From NCBI GenBank assembly GCA_020025545.1, contig JAHHRX010000006.1, positions 1 to 64,000 of the forward strand: DNA of 64,000 bases. Reading direction: 5' to 3'. This document shows, piece after piece, positions 1-7,105 of the stretch. Positions within the stretch are counted from its first letter, which is position 1, and every line of letters begins with the position of its first letter. The stretch comes from Oscillospiraceae bacterium (GTDB lineage: Bacteria > Bacillota > Clostridia > Oscillospirales > Oscillospiraceae). The notes beneath the pieces are model-generated. The model did no database searches, had not been told where the DNA came from, and saw nothing but the letters and a program-made list of their open reading frames with translations. Both the position numbers and the translations under genes were made by a program.

Positions 1-302
1 GCAAACTCGCAGACGATACGAGCAGGGGCGATGGGGTCGCCGGTGGTGGAAGCCATAGCGGTAGTACCGTTCAGAACCTCGCTGAAATCGTAGCCTGCAT
101 TCTTTGCAGCGAAATTAGTCAGAGTGTTCTTAACAACGGAGTACTCAACACCGGCCTCGCGGAACTGCTTACGCAGCTGGGTATCCTGAGCGACAGTGAT
201 GCCCTTGTAATCAACAAAAACAACGGAACTAGCTTCCTTGATCTTGCCGGTCAAAGAATCAACGACTGCCTTCTTGCTCTCAAGAACCTTTGCGTTGGGC
301 AT
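1..302 (-). CDS. rplJ: 50S ribosomal protein L10 (C-terminus outside the window)
   Basis: L10 forms the base of the ribosomal stalk that carries L7/L12 and recruits translation factors. About 100 N-terminal codons are present; the rest runs past the window edge. The N-terminus MPNAKVLESKK, the segment VVFVDYKGIT and the motif YSVVKNTL are typical of L10. The ATG at 302 follows GGAGGTG. The gene has its own consensus promoter and an L10 leader with an attenuator, so it is expressed apart from the rplK-rplA genes upstream. rplL presumably follows outside the window. Confidence 0.97.
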   Translation of the reverse strand, partial: MPNAKVLESKKAVVDSLTGKIKEASSVVFVDYKGITVAQDTQLRKQFREAGVEYSVVKNTLTNFAAKNAGYDFSEVLNGTTAMASTTGDPIAPARIVCEF

Positions 303-323
303 GATTTTTCACCTCCGAAAATA

Positions 324-347
324 AAAAATGTCTTCCTGCCAGAAGAC
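324..347 (-). terminator. Attenuator hairpin in front of rplJ
   Basis: On the minus strand GTCTTC-TGGCAG-GAAGAC forms a 6-bp stem (330-347) followed by a run of six T (324-329), just before the rplJ ribosome-binding site. It is placed to end transcription within the L10 leader when L10 is in excess. Confidence 0.75.
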
Positions 348-424
348 AGAAAGACACGCAGAAATCTTATTCAGCGCACCTCGGCAGGACTTACTGCTTT
401 CGCAACCTGCTGTCTTTGGCAACG
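348..424 (-). promoter_or_regulatory. Ribosomal protein L10 leader
   Basis: The minus strand carries the L10-leader signature CCAAAGACAGCAGG, a small hairpin, then CCTGCCGAGGT. In Firmicutes this RNA binds the L10(L12)4 complex and controls rplJ-rplL by transcription attenuation. The AAGACAG in the 5' part can also pair with CTGTCTT in the attenuator stem, which would give a competing antiterminator. The start at about 424 is inferred from the promoter. Confidence 0.9.
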
Positions 425-429
425 GATGT

Positions 430-458
430 ATTATATCATAATGCAATTGAGTTGTCAA
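430..458 (-). promoter_or_regulatory. SigA promoter of rplJ
   Basis: Minus strand TTGACA (453-458), 17-bp spacer, TATAAT (430-435): a perfect consensus housekeeping promoter. Confidence 0.93.
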
Positions 459-491
459 GTGCATTTTTTACTATTTTTGCACTCGAAATAA

Positions 492-515
492 CCCCGGAGA
501 CCTGAGCCTCCGGGG
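492..515 (-). terminator. Terminator after rplA
   Basis: CCCCGGAG and CTCCGGGG arms form a GC-rich hairpin, followed on the minus strand by TTATTT. It separates rplA from the rplJ promoter. Confidence 0.7.
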
Positions 516-527
516 TATATTCAGAGC

Positions 528-1220
528 TTACAGATACTTAGCAGTAGAGACCTTAACACCGGGGCCCATGGTGGAAACGACGGTGCAGGACTTGATATAC
601 TGGCCCTTAGCTGCAGCGGGCTTAGCCTTCACAACAGCGGAAACCAGAGTATCCATGTTCTGCAGCAGCTTCTCAGCACCGAAGGAAACCTTGCCGATGG
701 GGCAGTGGATGATGTTGGTCTTGTCCAGACGGTACTCGACCTTACCAGCCTTGATTTCCTTAACAGCGGCAGCAACGTTGGGGGTCACGGTACCGGCCTT
801 GGGGGAGGGCATCAGGCCCTTAGGTCCGAGGACCTTACCAAGACGGCCAACAACGCCCATCATGTCGGGAGAAGCAACAACAACGTCGAAGTCAAACCAG
901 TTTTCCTTGGTGATCTTCTCAACCAGCTCCATGCCGCCAACGTAGTCAGCGCCTGCAGCCTTAGCTTCTTCAACCTTGGCGTCCTTAGCAAAAACCAGAA
1001 CGCGGCGAGTCTTGCCGGTGCCGTTGGGCAGAACAACTGCGCCACGAACCTGCTGGTCGGCGTGACGGGAGTCAACACCGAGCTTGATGTGCAGCTCGAC
1101 AGTCTCGTCGAACTTAGCGGAAGCACCCTTCACAACCAGATCCAGGGCTTCGTTGGGATCATACTGAACAGAGCGGTCAATCAGTTTTGCGCTCTCCTTG
1201 TACTTTTTACCTCTAAACAA
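528..1220 (-). CDS. rplA: 50S ribosomal protein L1
   Basis: L1 binds 23S rRNA at the E-site stalk and in many bacteria represses its own rplK-rplA mRNA. The protein is 230 aa, the usual length. It starts [12 protein letters not shown] and carries the family motif [19 protein letters not shown] chose the TTG at 1220 because AAGGAGG lies eight bases upstream and L1 proteins normally begin with this segment; longer upstream starts add atypical residues. It lies 79 bases after rplK and ends at a hairpin terminator. Confidence 0.96.
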   Translation of the reverse strand: MFRGKKYKESAKLIDRSVQYDPNEALDLVVKGASAKFDETVELHIKLGVDSRHADQQVRGAVVLPNGTGKTRRVLVFAKDAKVEEAKAAGADYVGGMELVEKITKENWFDFDVVVASPDMMGVVGRLGKVLGPKGLMPSPKAGTVTPNVAAAVKEIKAGKVEYRLDKTNIIHCPIGKVSFGAEKLLQNMDTLVSAVVKAKPAAAKGQYIKSCTVVSTMGPGVKVSTAKYL

Positions 1221-1243
1221 TGTAATTATCCTCCTTATAGTGG

Positions 1244-1265
1244 TGATGCGGAAAAATCCTCCCAC
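1244..1265 (-). promoter_or_regulatory. Candidate L1-binding element before rplA
   Basis: Minus strand GTGGGAGG (1258-1265), 8 nt, GCATCA (1244-1249). The same pair of words occurs upstream of rplK (1790-1797 and 1756-1761) around two small hairpins. L1 is known to bind its own mRNA; that these words are the site is inference. Confidence 0.3.
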
Positions 1266-1299
1266 ATTTCCGAGGCATAAAAACCCCGGTCAGCAAATA

Positions 1300-1725
1300 T
1301 CAGTCGACGATGGTAACGCCCATGGAGCGGCAAGTGCCAGCAACCTGGCTCTCAGCGGCTTCCAGAGAATTAACATTCAGATCAGGCAGCTTGGTCTTAG
1401 CAATCTCGGTGACCTGTGCACGGGTCAGGGTAGCAACCTTGTTCTTGTTGGGAACACCGGAACCACTCTGCAGGCCTGCGGCCTTCAGAACCAGCAGGGG
1501 GGTAGGGGGGGTCTTGGTGATAAAGGTGAAGCTGCGGTCTGCGTAAACCGTGATGACGACAGGAATCTTGTAGCCTTCCATAGCCTGGGTGCGGGCATTG
1601 AATTCCTTGATAAATGCGGCGATGTTAACGCCGTGCTGACCCAGAGCGGGACCAACAGGGGGAGAAGCGGTTGCCTTAGCGGCGTTAATCTGAAGTTTAA
1701 TAATACCGGTAACTTTCTGTGCCAT
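1300..1725 (-). CDS. rplK: 50S ribosomal protein L11
   Basis: L11 belongs to the GTPase-associated centre of the 50S subunit with 23S rRNA helices 43-44. At 141 aa it has the standard length. It starts [15 protein letters not shown] and contains [11 protein letters not shown] and the C-terminal RSMGVTI. The ATG at 1725 follows CAGGAGGTG. It is transcribed after nusG and before rplA, the conserved Firmicutes order. The nusG-rplK gap of 102 nt holds the hairpins that may be an L1-responsive leader. Confidence 0.97.
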   Translation of the reverse strand: MAQKVTGIIKLQINAAKATASPPVGPALGQHGVNIAAFIKEFNARTQAMEGYKIPVVITVYADRSFTFITKTPPTPLLVLKAAGLQSGSGVPNKNKVATLTRAQVTEIAKTKLPDLNVNSLEAAESQVAGTCRSMGVTIVD

Positions 1726-1827
1726 AATAAGCACCTCCTGAATAAAATGTGGTAATGATGCGCACAGCGCATTTTTTCGGGGTTTCACCCCTCCCACGGT
1801 CTGACCGACGGAATCGGCCGGATGCGT

Positions 1828-2358
1828 TTATTGGGATACGACCTCAACCTGATCGAGCTCAAACTCAACGGGGGTCTCACGGCCAAACATAGAAACGATC
1901 ACGCTGACCGCGTTGTTTTCGACCTCAATGCTTTCCACAACGCCGGTGAAGGAGCTGAGAGGACCGTCAAGGATGCGGACAGTATCGCCAACTGCGTAGT
2001 TGACAACGATCTCACGCTTCTCAACGCCCATCTGATAGACTTCTTCATCCGTCAGGGGAATGGGGTCGTTGCTGGATGTACCGACAAAGCCTGTTACGCC
2101 TCGTACATCCTTGATGACATGCCATGTGTCGTCACTGTAAACCATCTTGACAAGCACATAGCCGGGGTAGACCTTGCGATCGTAGGTTTTGCTGCTGCCG
2201 GACTCGGTGATCTCAGTCACGGTCTCCATAGGAATAGAGATGGCTAAAATCTGATCCTGCAAATGACGGCTTTCTACGGTCTTTTCAATTGTTGCTTTAA
2301 CAGTGTTTTCATAACCGGAGTAGGTATGCACTACATACCATTGTGCAGTCTCAGCCAT
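1828..2358 (-). CDS. nusG: Transcription termination/antitermination factor NusG
   Basis: NusG binds the RNA polymerase clamp, modulates pausing and Rho-dependent termination, and couples transcription to translation. The 176 aa match the family length. The N-terminal NGN domain starts with WYVVHTYSGYE and includes the KVYPGYVLVKM segment. The C-terminal KOW domain contains VGDTVRILDGPLSSFTG. It follows secE with an 11-nt gap. Confidence 0.97.
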   Translation of the reverse strand: MAETAQWYVVHTYSGYENTVKATIEKTVESRHLQDQILAISIPMETVTEITESGSSKTYDRKVYPGYVLVKMVYSDDTWHVIKDVRGVTGFVGTSSNDPIPLTDEEVYQMGVEKREIVVNYAVGDTVRILDGPLSSFTGVVESIEVENNAVSVIVSMFGRETPVEFELDQVEVVSQ

Positions 2359-2369
2359 AGCAACCTACC

Positions 2370-2600
2370 TTAGTGGAAGAGATTGATAAGAGCGGTGATG
2401 CAGACTTCGGCTACATAGTCGAACATCCAAATGAAGACACCGACAACCAGAACACATGCCACGACAACCAAGGTGTTTTTAAGCACCTGCTGGGGAGTGG
2501 ACCACACAACCTTCTTCAGTTCGCTTTTCAGCTCACGGAAGTACTTGCAGATACGGCCCCAGGTTCTTTTGAACCAGTTTTGTTTCTTGACATCTGCCAT
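2370..2600 (-). CDS. secE: Preprotein translocase subunit SecE
   Basis: SecE is the small clamp of the SecYEG channel in the cytoplasmic membrane. The protein is 76 aa with one C-terminal transmembrane helix (about residues 40-65). The amphipathic segment before it contains ELKSELKKVVWSTPQQ, the family signature. It lies between rpmG and nusG, the usual place. Confidence 0.95.
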   Translation of the reverse strand: MADVKKQNWFKRTWGRICKYFRELKSELKKVVWSTPQQVLKNTLVVVACVLVVGVFIWMFDYVAEVCITALINLFH

Positions 2601-2614
2601 TGCTTGGACCCTCC

Positions 2615-2764
2615 TTACTTAGTCTCGTTGTGGATGGTGTGTTTCTTGCAGAATCTGCAATACTTCTTCATCTCGAGACGATCAGGGTCATTCTTCTTGT
2701 TTTTCATGGTGTTGTAGTTTCTCTGCTTGCACTCGGAGCATCTCAAAGTGACTTTAACGCGCAT
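2615..2764 (-). CDS. rpmG: 50S ribosomal protein L33
   Basis: A 49-aa ribosomal protein starting [17 protein letters not shown]. Four cysteines in two CxxC pairs (CSEC near residue 9 and CRFC near 36) make this the zinc-binding type of L33. The ATG at 2764 follows AAGGAGGTG. It is the first gene of the rpmG-secE-nusG-rplK-rplA run and sits behind a consensus promoter and a 126-nt leader. Confidence 0.95.
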   Translation of the reverse strand: MRVKVTLRCSECKQRNYNTMKNKKNDPDRLEMKKYCRFCKKHTIHNETK

Positions 2765-2821
2765 AACGGCACCTCCTTAAAAATTGCCTCCCTGTATAAC
2801 CCCGGCTAGAAAAATTTAGGA

Positions 2822-2883
2822 AGCGGCAAACTACAAATCGCCGCTCCGAGGCTGAAAAAGGCGCACTGACATTGCCCCTTTTT
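2822..2883 (-). promoter_or_regulatory. rpmG leader with two stem-loops
   Basis: The first hairpin pairs AAAAAGG with CCTTTTT (2855-2883, minus strand); it ends in T residues and could act as an attenuator. The second pairs AGCGGC with GCCGCT (2822-2845). I know of no named leader family that matches; the regulatory role is inference. Confidence 0.35.
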
Positions 2884-2897
2884 TCACAGGTGAAATC

Positions 2898-2926
2898 ATT
2901 CTAACACATGATAACGCTCAAGTCAA
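2898..2926 (-). promoter_or_regulatory. SigA promoter of the rpmG-secE-nusG-rplK-rplA run
   Basis: Minus strand TTGACT (2921-2926), 17-bp spacer, TAGAAT (2898-2903). Confidence 0.88.
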
Positions 2927-3019
2927 CATTTATTTGCGCTGTTTCTCCATGTTTTGAAGAGAAATCCGAATTTTTTCACCGGGGCAATTTACATTCTTCC
3001 ATTTTCGCAAAAACTGTAA

Positions 3020-3025
3020 TATAAT
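3020..3025 (+). promoter_or_regulatory. -10 box of the ruvX promoter
   Basis: TATAAT preceded by CTGTAA. The -35 region is weak. A start near 3032 leaves too little leader for an ATG at 3038 and favours the ATG at 3062. Confidence 0.6.
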
Positions 3026-3061
3026 AGAGGGCAAATAATGAAACCGAGAGGGAAATCAGCT

Positions 3062-3475
3062 ATGAAAATTATGGGCGTTGACTACGGCGATGCAAGAACC
3101 GGCATTGCCATTTCCGATCTTCTTTGTTCTATCGTCGGATCGACTACGGTGGTAAAAAGCAGAAATACCGAAAAGGCCATTGCGGATATTGCTGCGCTGG
3201 TAAAGGAAAACGATGTGGGCCAGATTGTTGTGGGTCTGCCGAGAAATATGGATGGCACTGAGGGCGCAAGAGCTGAGCTGTGCAGGGAATTTGCCGGAAA
3301 GCTGGAGGAGGCGACGGGGGTGGAGACGGTCATGTGGGATGAGCGCCGAACTACCGTGGAGGCCCACAATATCCTTTCGGCACACAATTACCACGGTCAG
3401 AAGCGGAAAAACACGGTGGATGCTGTTGCTGCATCTTTGATCTTAGAGGGCTATTTGGCATTCCGAGGACGGTAA
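3062..3475 (+). CDS. ruvX: RuvX/YqgF family RNase H-fold nuclease (pre-16S rRNA processing)
   Basis: Members of this family mature the 5' end of 16S rRNA and were earlier called Holliday-junction resolvase-like. The protein is 137 aa, the normal size. It begins MKIMGVDYGDARTGIA with the first catalytic Asp in GVDYG, and has VGLPRNMDGTEG and the late WDERRTTVEA. I prefer the ATG at 3062 (after GAGAGGG) to the in-frame ATG at 3038, which lies almost on the predicted transcription start. Its 3' end overlaps the convergent TSUP gene by 25 bases. Confidence 0.9.
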   Translation: MKIMGVDYGDARTGIAISDLLCSIVGSTTVVKSRNTEKAIADIAALVKENDVGQIVVGLPRNMDGTEGARAELCREFAGKLEEATGVETVMWDERRTTVEAHNILSAHNYHGQKRKNTVDAVAASLILEGYLAFRGR

Positions 3476-3831
3476 AACAGTTCCCGCAGCCCTGTCAGGA
3501 CGAAAAGTCCCCCCAGCAGACGGCGTAGGAGCTGTGTAGAAAGCCAACTGCCAATCCATGTAAACAGCGCGGTGGCAATGCATCCGGCCACGATAGCCGG
3601 GGCAATCTGCTTCAGGGAAAACTTTTTTCTTCGAAGGCGAAAAAGGCTGACAGTACCTGCTGCGGTTACAAAAAACAGCAGATTGATGGCACGGGCATCC
3701 TCCTGCGGTGTGCTGGTGACCTGTATCAGCCAAAGCATCAGCAAAGAGCCGCCTCCGACGCCAGCACTTGCCAGAAATCCAAACACCAGTCCTGAAAGTA
3801 TTGCCACAGGGAAAGAGTTCACAACAGCCAT
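3451..3831 (-). CDS. TSUP (TauE/SafE) transporter, second half-length subunit
   Basis: TSUP proteins move sulfur-containing or organic anions across the membrane. This 126-aa protein has about four hydrophobic helices and a repeat start GLVFGFLASAGVGGGSLLML, matching one half of a full-length TSUP of about 250 aa. It starts MAVVNSFPVAIL and overlaps the preceding half gene by 13 bases, which suggests translational coupling. Together the two halves add up to 243 aa. A heteromer is likely; the substrate is unknown. Confidence 0.75.
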   Translation of the reverse strand: MAVVNSFPVAILSGLVFGFLASAGVGGGSLLMLWLIQVTSTPQEDARAINLLFFVTAAGTVSLFRLRRKKFSLKQIAPAIVAGCIATALFTWIGSWLSTQLLRRLLGGLFVLTGLRELFYRPRNAK

Positions 3832-4172
3832 CGGATGCCTCCCCACAGAATCATGACACCGAGAATGCGGTGAAGCCATTGTATCGGTATCCGGTGGGAG
3901 AATTTTCCGGCCAGCAGTCCACCCGGAATGCACCCCAATAAATAGGGGAGTGCGTTCCGAAAGGGAAGCGGAGCAGCAAAAGCGGATGCGATCAGGGAAA
4001 CGATACAGATGGGGAACATAATGGCTACGGAGGAAGAAAACAATTCTTCCTCTCCGACGGCCCCGGAGAGAGACAATATCGGCAGCAGCACCATACCGCC
4101 GCCTGTGCCCATAAGCCCGTTGACCGCACCGGCTGCGGCACCGGCCAAAGCGAGTATCAGATAATTTTTCAT
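3819..4172 (-). CDS. TSUP (TauE/SafE) transporter, first half-length subunit
   Basis: This 117-aa membrane protein begins MKNYLILALAGAAAGAVNGL, followed by the glycine-rich MGTGGGMVLLP typical of TSUP repeats. About four membrane segments are visible. The ATG at 4172 follows GGAGG. It is the upstream partner of the other half gene, read in a different frame, so this looks like a two-gene form of a transporter rather than a sequencing frameshift. The transported anion cannot be told from sequence. Confidence 0.75.
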   Translation of the reverse strand: MKNYLILALAGAAAGAVNGLMGTGGGMVLLPILSLSGAVGEEELFSSSVAIMFPICIVSLIASAFAAPLPFRNALPYLLGCIPGGLLAGKFSHRIPIQWLHRILGVMILWGGIRWLL

Positions 4173-4243
4173 TGCATATATTCCTCCGGCAATGATGTAC
4201 GATATGCTATAGATTATGTCCAATTCTTTTGAGTTGATAAATA

Positions 4244-4275
4244 AAAAATTCCGGACCGTTTGGTCCGGAATTTTT
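4244..4275 (-). terminator. Terminator after the PpiC foldase gene
   Basis: A perfect palindrome with 14-bp arms (AAAAATTCCGGACC and its complement) and a 4-nt loop. A- and T-rich ends make it usable in both directions. It separates the foldase gene from the TSUP pair. Confidence 0.9.
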
Positions 4276-4284
4276 ATATCTCGA

Positions 4285-5922
4285 TTAGTGGAGAATGTAC
4301 TTGTAGTCCATACGGGAAAGATCCACGGTGGTGGCCGTTACGCCTTCAACCAGCTTTTCGTGCCATTCTGTGATATCCTTCTCAACCAGTTCAGCCTTGA
4401 TCATGGCGTTACGATAGGTAAGATCGTCATCGCCTACATAGAACATGATGTGGTAGCCGTAAATGGATTCTACAATACCCACATCGCCCTTCTGATGCTT
4501 CTCAAGAGCCCAGTCACGGAAGCCTTCCACAAGCTGGCTGGCGGGATTGATATCCTCAATCAGACCGCCCTGCTCTTTAGAGCCGTTGTCAGCGGAGTGC
4601 TTCTTGACCAGCTCGACAAAGCTGTCCTCGGTAGCATTGCCGGCCTTCCACTCGTCCAGAAGCTTCTGTGCCTGATCCTTTGCTTTCTGCTTTTCGGCAT
4701 CGGTGTAGGTTACATTGCCGTTTTGATCCTTTGTGCCGCCCTCAAACTGCACAAGCAGGTGACGAACATTGGCCATGGGCATATTGTTGTTTTCGGAGCC
4801 GGTATAAACGACAACATAGTAGCCGGTCACAACGCGGTCATCACCGCTGCCGGACATAACCGTGAAGAATTCCTTATCGCCGGGCTTACGCTCGGAATTG
4901 CCAATCCACTTCTGAGCGTCGCTGTTGAAGGTAATGGTGCCGTAAAGGGCGTTCTTTTCTTCAGTGGACTCAGCCTTTGCGTTCTTTTCGTTAATCTTCA
5001 GAGTCTTTATGGCCTTGTCGAAGGTTTCTTTGTTGCTGATTTCAACGCCCATCAAAGCATTCTTCTGAACTTCAGCCAGTTCACGGGCCTTCTTCATCTG
5101 CTCATCGGTATAAGTTTCCTGACCGTTTTCGTCCTTGGTAGGCTCACCGCGGTAATCATTGACGCTCACCAGATAGTAGACATAGGAGTAGGAGGAGTAC
5201 TTGTTATACTGACCCTTCTCGTGATCTCTGTAAGCCTGATCTTCATACTTAAGGCTGTCAGCATAGGAGCGGAAATAGGAAGATGCCAGAGCGCCAATGC
5301 GGCAGTATTCCTCGTAGCTCTTCAGGGAAGAACCGTTGCCATAAACGGAACGGATATAGGATTTTGCGCTGCTGAAGTTGTTGTACTGTGCAGCAAGATC
5401 CAGATTCTTAATGGAGGTATCAAAAGAGGTCTGCTCTTCGTCGGACAGCTTGTGCCCTTCGGCAACAGCTTTGTCGTACAGGCTGTAATCGCTCTTAGCG
5501 TTTTTGATAGCTTCCTCGATAAAATGATCAGCCCAAGTGGTTCCCTTGTCCTTGTTATATTCCTGCTCGCCGAGAGGTTTCGCTGTATCAAAGCCAAGGA
5601 AGTACATTGCGTAGTTTCCGTAAGTTTGCTGAATTTCGTTGCAGTAGCCTCTGATGGCATCCACATAATAGTAATTCAGTTCTGCGGCGCTGAGCTCGTG
5701 CTCACCGATGGTTACTGCATGGCTGTTGCGGTCAAGCATACCTGCAATTGGGGCCTTTACCAGTACACCGACCAGGATTGCCACAACAAGAACCATGACA
5801 ACCGCAAAAGTGATGGTATACGCCTTCAATTTTTTGGCTTCTTTCAGCTCTTTGCGCTGCTTCTCGGTCATGGCAGCGGTGTTTAGCTCTTTGCGGAGCT
5901 TTTTCTTGTTAGATGCGCTCAT
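4285..5922 (-). CDS. Membrane-anchored PpiC-type peptidyl-prolyl isomerase/foldase
   Basis: A likely extracytoplasmic folding factor. The 545-aa protein has a basic cytoplasmic N-terminus (about residues 1-30), one transmembrane helix (about 31-55), a long helical SurA/PrsA-like region, and a parvulin domain near residues 385-510 with VRHLLVQFEGG, SADNGSKEQGGLIEDI and YGYHIMFYVG. There is no lipobox, so it is anchored by the helix rather than by lipid as PrsA is. The ATG at 5922 has GAGAGG upstream. It is monocistronic between its own promoter and terminator. Length exceeds PrsA of Bacillus (about 290 aa). Confidence 0.85.
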   Translation of the reverse strand: MSASNKKKLRKELNTAAMTEKQRKELKEAKKLKAYTITFAVVMVLVVAILVGVLVKAPIAGMLDRNSHAVTIGEHELSAAELNYYYVDAIRGYCNEIQQTYGNYAMYFLGFDTAKPLGEQEYNKDKGTTWADHFIEEAIKNAKSDYSLYDKAVAEGHKLSDEEQTSFDTSIKNLDLAAQYNNFSSAKSYIRSVYGNGSSLKSYEEYCRIGALASSYFRSYADSLKYEDQAYRDHEKGQYNKYSSYSYVYYLVSVNDYRGEPTKDENGQETYTDEQMKKARELAEVQKNALMGVEISNKETFDKAIKTLKINEKNAKAESTEEKNALYGTITFNSDAQKWIGNSERKPGDKEFFTVMSGSGDDRVVTGYYVVVYTGSENNNMPMANVRHLLVQFEGGTKDQNGNVTYTDAEKQKAKDQAQKLLDEWKAGNATEDSFVELVKKHSADNGSKEQGGLIEDINPASQLVEGFRDWALEKHQKGDVGIVESIYGYHIMFYVGDDDLTYRNAMIKAELVEKDITEWHEKLVEGVTATTVDLSRMDYKYILH

Positions 5923-5985
5923 GTAATCAATTCCTCTCATTGTCCAAATGGTACGCCGCGCAATAGCTTGCGCATAGACCGCTAT

Positions 5986-6014
5986 ATTATAACTGATAGA
6001 TTACATGGTTTCAA
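5986..6014 (-). promoter_or_regulatory. SigA promoter of the foldase gene
   Basis: Minus strand TTGAAA (6009-6014), 17-bp spacer, TATAAT (5986-5991). Confidence 0.88.
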
Positions 6015-6092
6015 GTCTTTTGCTCTTGATTTTTGGTGAAGATTGAAAAAATTTTGTTAAGAACAACTAAAAATTGCGCGGATATACAAAAA

Positions 6093-6116
6093 CATGGGAG
6101 GCCGAAGCCTCCCATG
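6093..6116 (-). terminator. Terminator of the structured RNA gene
   Basis: CATGGGAGGC-CGAA-GCCTCCCATG: a 10-bp perfect stem with a tetraloop, followed on the minus strand by TTTTTGT. Confidence 0.9.
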
Positions 6117-6315
6117 CCTATCCCACCATAGCCGTGTGCATCCAATTATGACCTGCACGAAATGGCAGGTGGGTTGCCGCTCAGGGCTTTATCTGCTCCC
6201 AACATCCACCGATCGTCAAAGCGCCGGCGGGAGGTCTGCAAGCCAACCATGAAGTCTAACATCCCTATTAAAAAATGTGGGTCCAAAAGGACACATCACG
6301 CACAAGGCAGGATAG
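6117..6315 (-). ncRNA. Structured small RNA, candidate 6S RNA
   Basis: There is no reading frame here, but there is dense secondary structure and a strong terminator. The ends pair: TATCCTGCC (6306-6314) with GGTGGGATA (6119-6127), continued by TGTGCGT (6298-6304) with ATGCACA (6135-6141). Inside are a 5' hairpin (6275-6296), a long irregular arm, and on the 3' side a hairpin ACCTGC/GCAGGT (6151-6170). A length near 200 nt, a long closing stem and a 3'-side hairpin are the layout of 6S RNA, which binds SigA RNA polymerase. It lies directly after the DUF1292 stop codon; no clear promoter of its own is visible, so it may be processed. It lacks the SRP RNA apical motif and is too short for tmRNA or RNase P RNA. 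Confidence 0.5.
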
Positions 6316-6317
6316 TT

Positions 6318-6605
6318 TTATTCGTCTGTTTGCGGGTCGTCGTAAAGACTGTCCATGATGAGGTCATATACAGCCTTCAGCTCATTTTCATCCTCGATCC
6401 CGCTGAGGATAGGCTCCCCGTTTTCCTCTGTGGATTTGAGGATGCTGACCTGTAAATCCTGAAGGGAATTCGGATCGTCTGCCGCAGGAATCACCGCAAG
6501 GTAAGAATTACCGTTAAATTCTACGCTGGTGAGAACCTCCAGCTCATATTCAACACCGTCTTCATCGGTGATGCTGATAAAATCAGAACCGTACTGATCT
6601 TCCAT
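6318..6605 (-). CDS. DUF1292 family protein (YrzB-like)
   Basis: A small acidic cytoplasmic protein of 95 aa and unknown function. The family pattern is visible: an acidic start (MEDQYGSDFISITDEDG), a short strand-rich middle (ELEVLTSVEFNGNSYLAVIP) and an acidic helical tail. The ATG at 6605 follows CGGAGGAAC. In Bacillus the relatives sit near yrrK/ruvX-type genes; here ruvX is 3 kb away. The candidate small RNA begins right at its stop codon. Confidence 0.8.
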   Translation of the reverse strand: MEDQYGSDFISITDEDGVEYELEVLTSVEFNGNSYLAVIPAADDPNSLQDLQVSILKSTEENGEPILSGIEDENELKAVYDLIMDSLYDDPQTDE

Positions 6606-6686
6606 TGCTGTTCCTCCGAGTCATTCTGTCTTCGAGGCTTATTTTACTCGATGAACCGCATAAAATCAAGTGGGCAGTTTGCATGA

Positions 6687-6923
6687 TTAAGAAAGATAAT
6701 CTTCTAACAATCTGTGTAACTGCTCTTTGGACTCAATAACGATGCCTTTTTCAAGCGCTTTTTGGTCAGACAGGGGCAGGGAAGTGACCCGATAGGGGAA
6801 TATTCGGATGGGCTGCGGGTCATCCTCTTTCCAGAGGGCAATACGGCCGTCGTGAACGCCCAGCATAAAACCCAGCAGGAAGATACCGCATATTATATGA
6901 TTTATATGATGCAGATGTTTCAA
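6687..6923 (-). CDS. Small membrane-anchored protein with a BofC C-terminal-like domain
   Basis: This 78-aa protein has one N-terminal hydrophobic segment (about residues 8-22). The remainder, GVHDGRIALWKEDDP then SLPLSDQKALEKGI and LHRLLEDYLS, resembles the C-terminal domain of BofC, the forespore-secreted inhibitor of SpoIVB signalling. The start is TTG at 6923, supported by GAAAGGAGGG. It is much shorter than BofC (about 170 aa), so a role in sporulation is only suggested. Confidence 0.6.
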   Translation of the reverse strand: MKHLHHINHIICGIFLLGFMLGVHDGRIALWKEDDPQPIRIFPYRVTSLPLSDQKALEKGIVIESKEQLHRLLEDYLS

Positions 6924-7008
6924 TTAAGACCCTCCTTTCACTGGTAGTATGGGCCGTTTTTTTCACATTATGAGTAATTTGGGTCTTTCGTTTTGCTTTT
7001 GGGTATGC

Positions 7009-7014
7009 TATAAT
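7009..7014 (+). promoter_or_regulatory. Extended -10 promoter of the PBP gene
   Basis: TATGCTATAAT: the TG element sits one base before TATAAT; the -35 is weak. Confidence 0.7.
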
Positions 7015-7105
7015 CATATGGCTGATCGTTTGCGATTATGCATTTTACTCAATTTGAATGGTTATGCCATGCCGCTTTTACGGCGGATATTATGGAGGTT
7101 TCAGT

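Noticed and set aside
3819..3831. TSUP split as a sequencing frameshift
   Set aside because: Each half has its own ATG and repeat start; the first has GGAGG upstream and the lengths add up without loss, so a real two-gene form is more likely.
6117..6315. SRP RNA, tmRNA or RNase P RNA as identity of the structured RNA
   Set aside because: No SRP apical motif, no tRNA-like end with a peptide frame, and too short for RNase P RNA.
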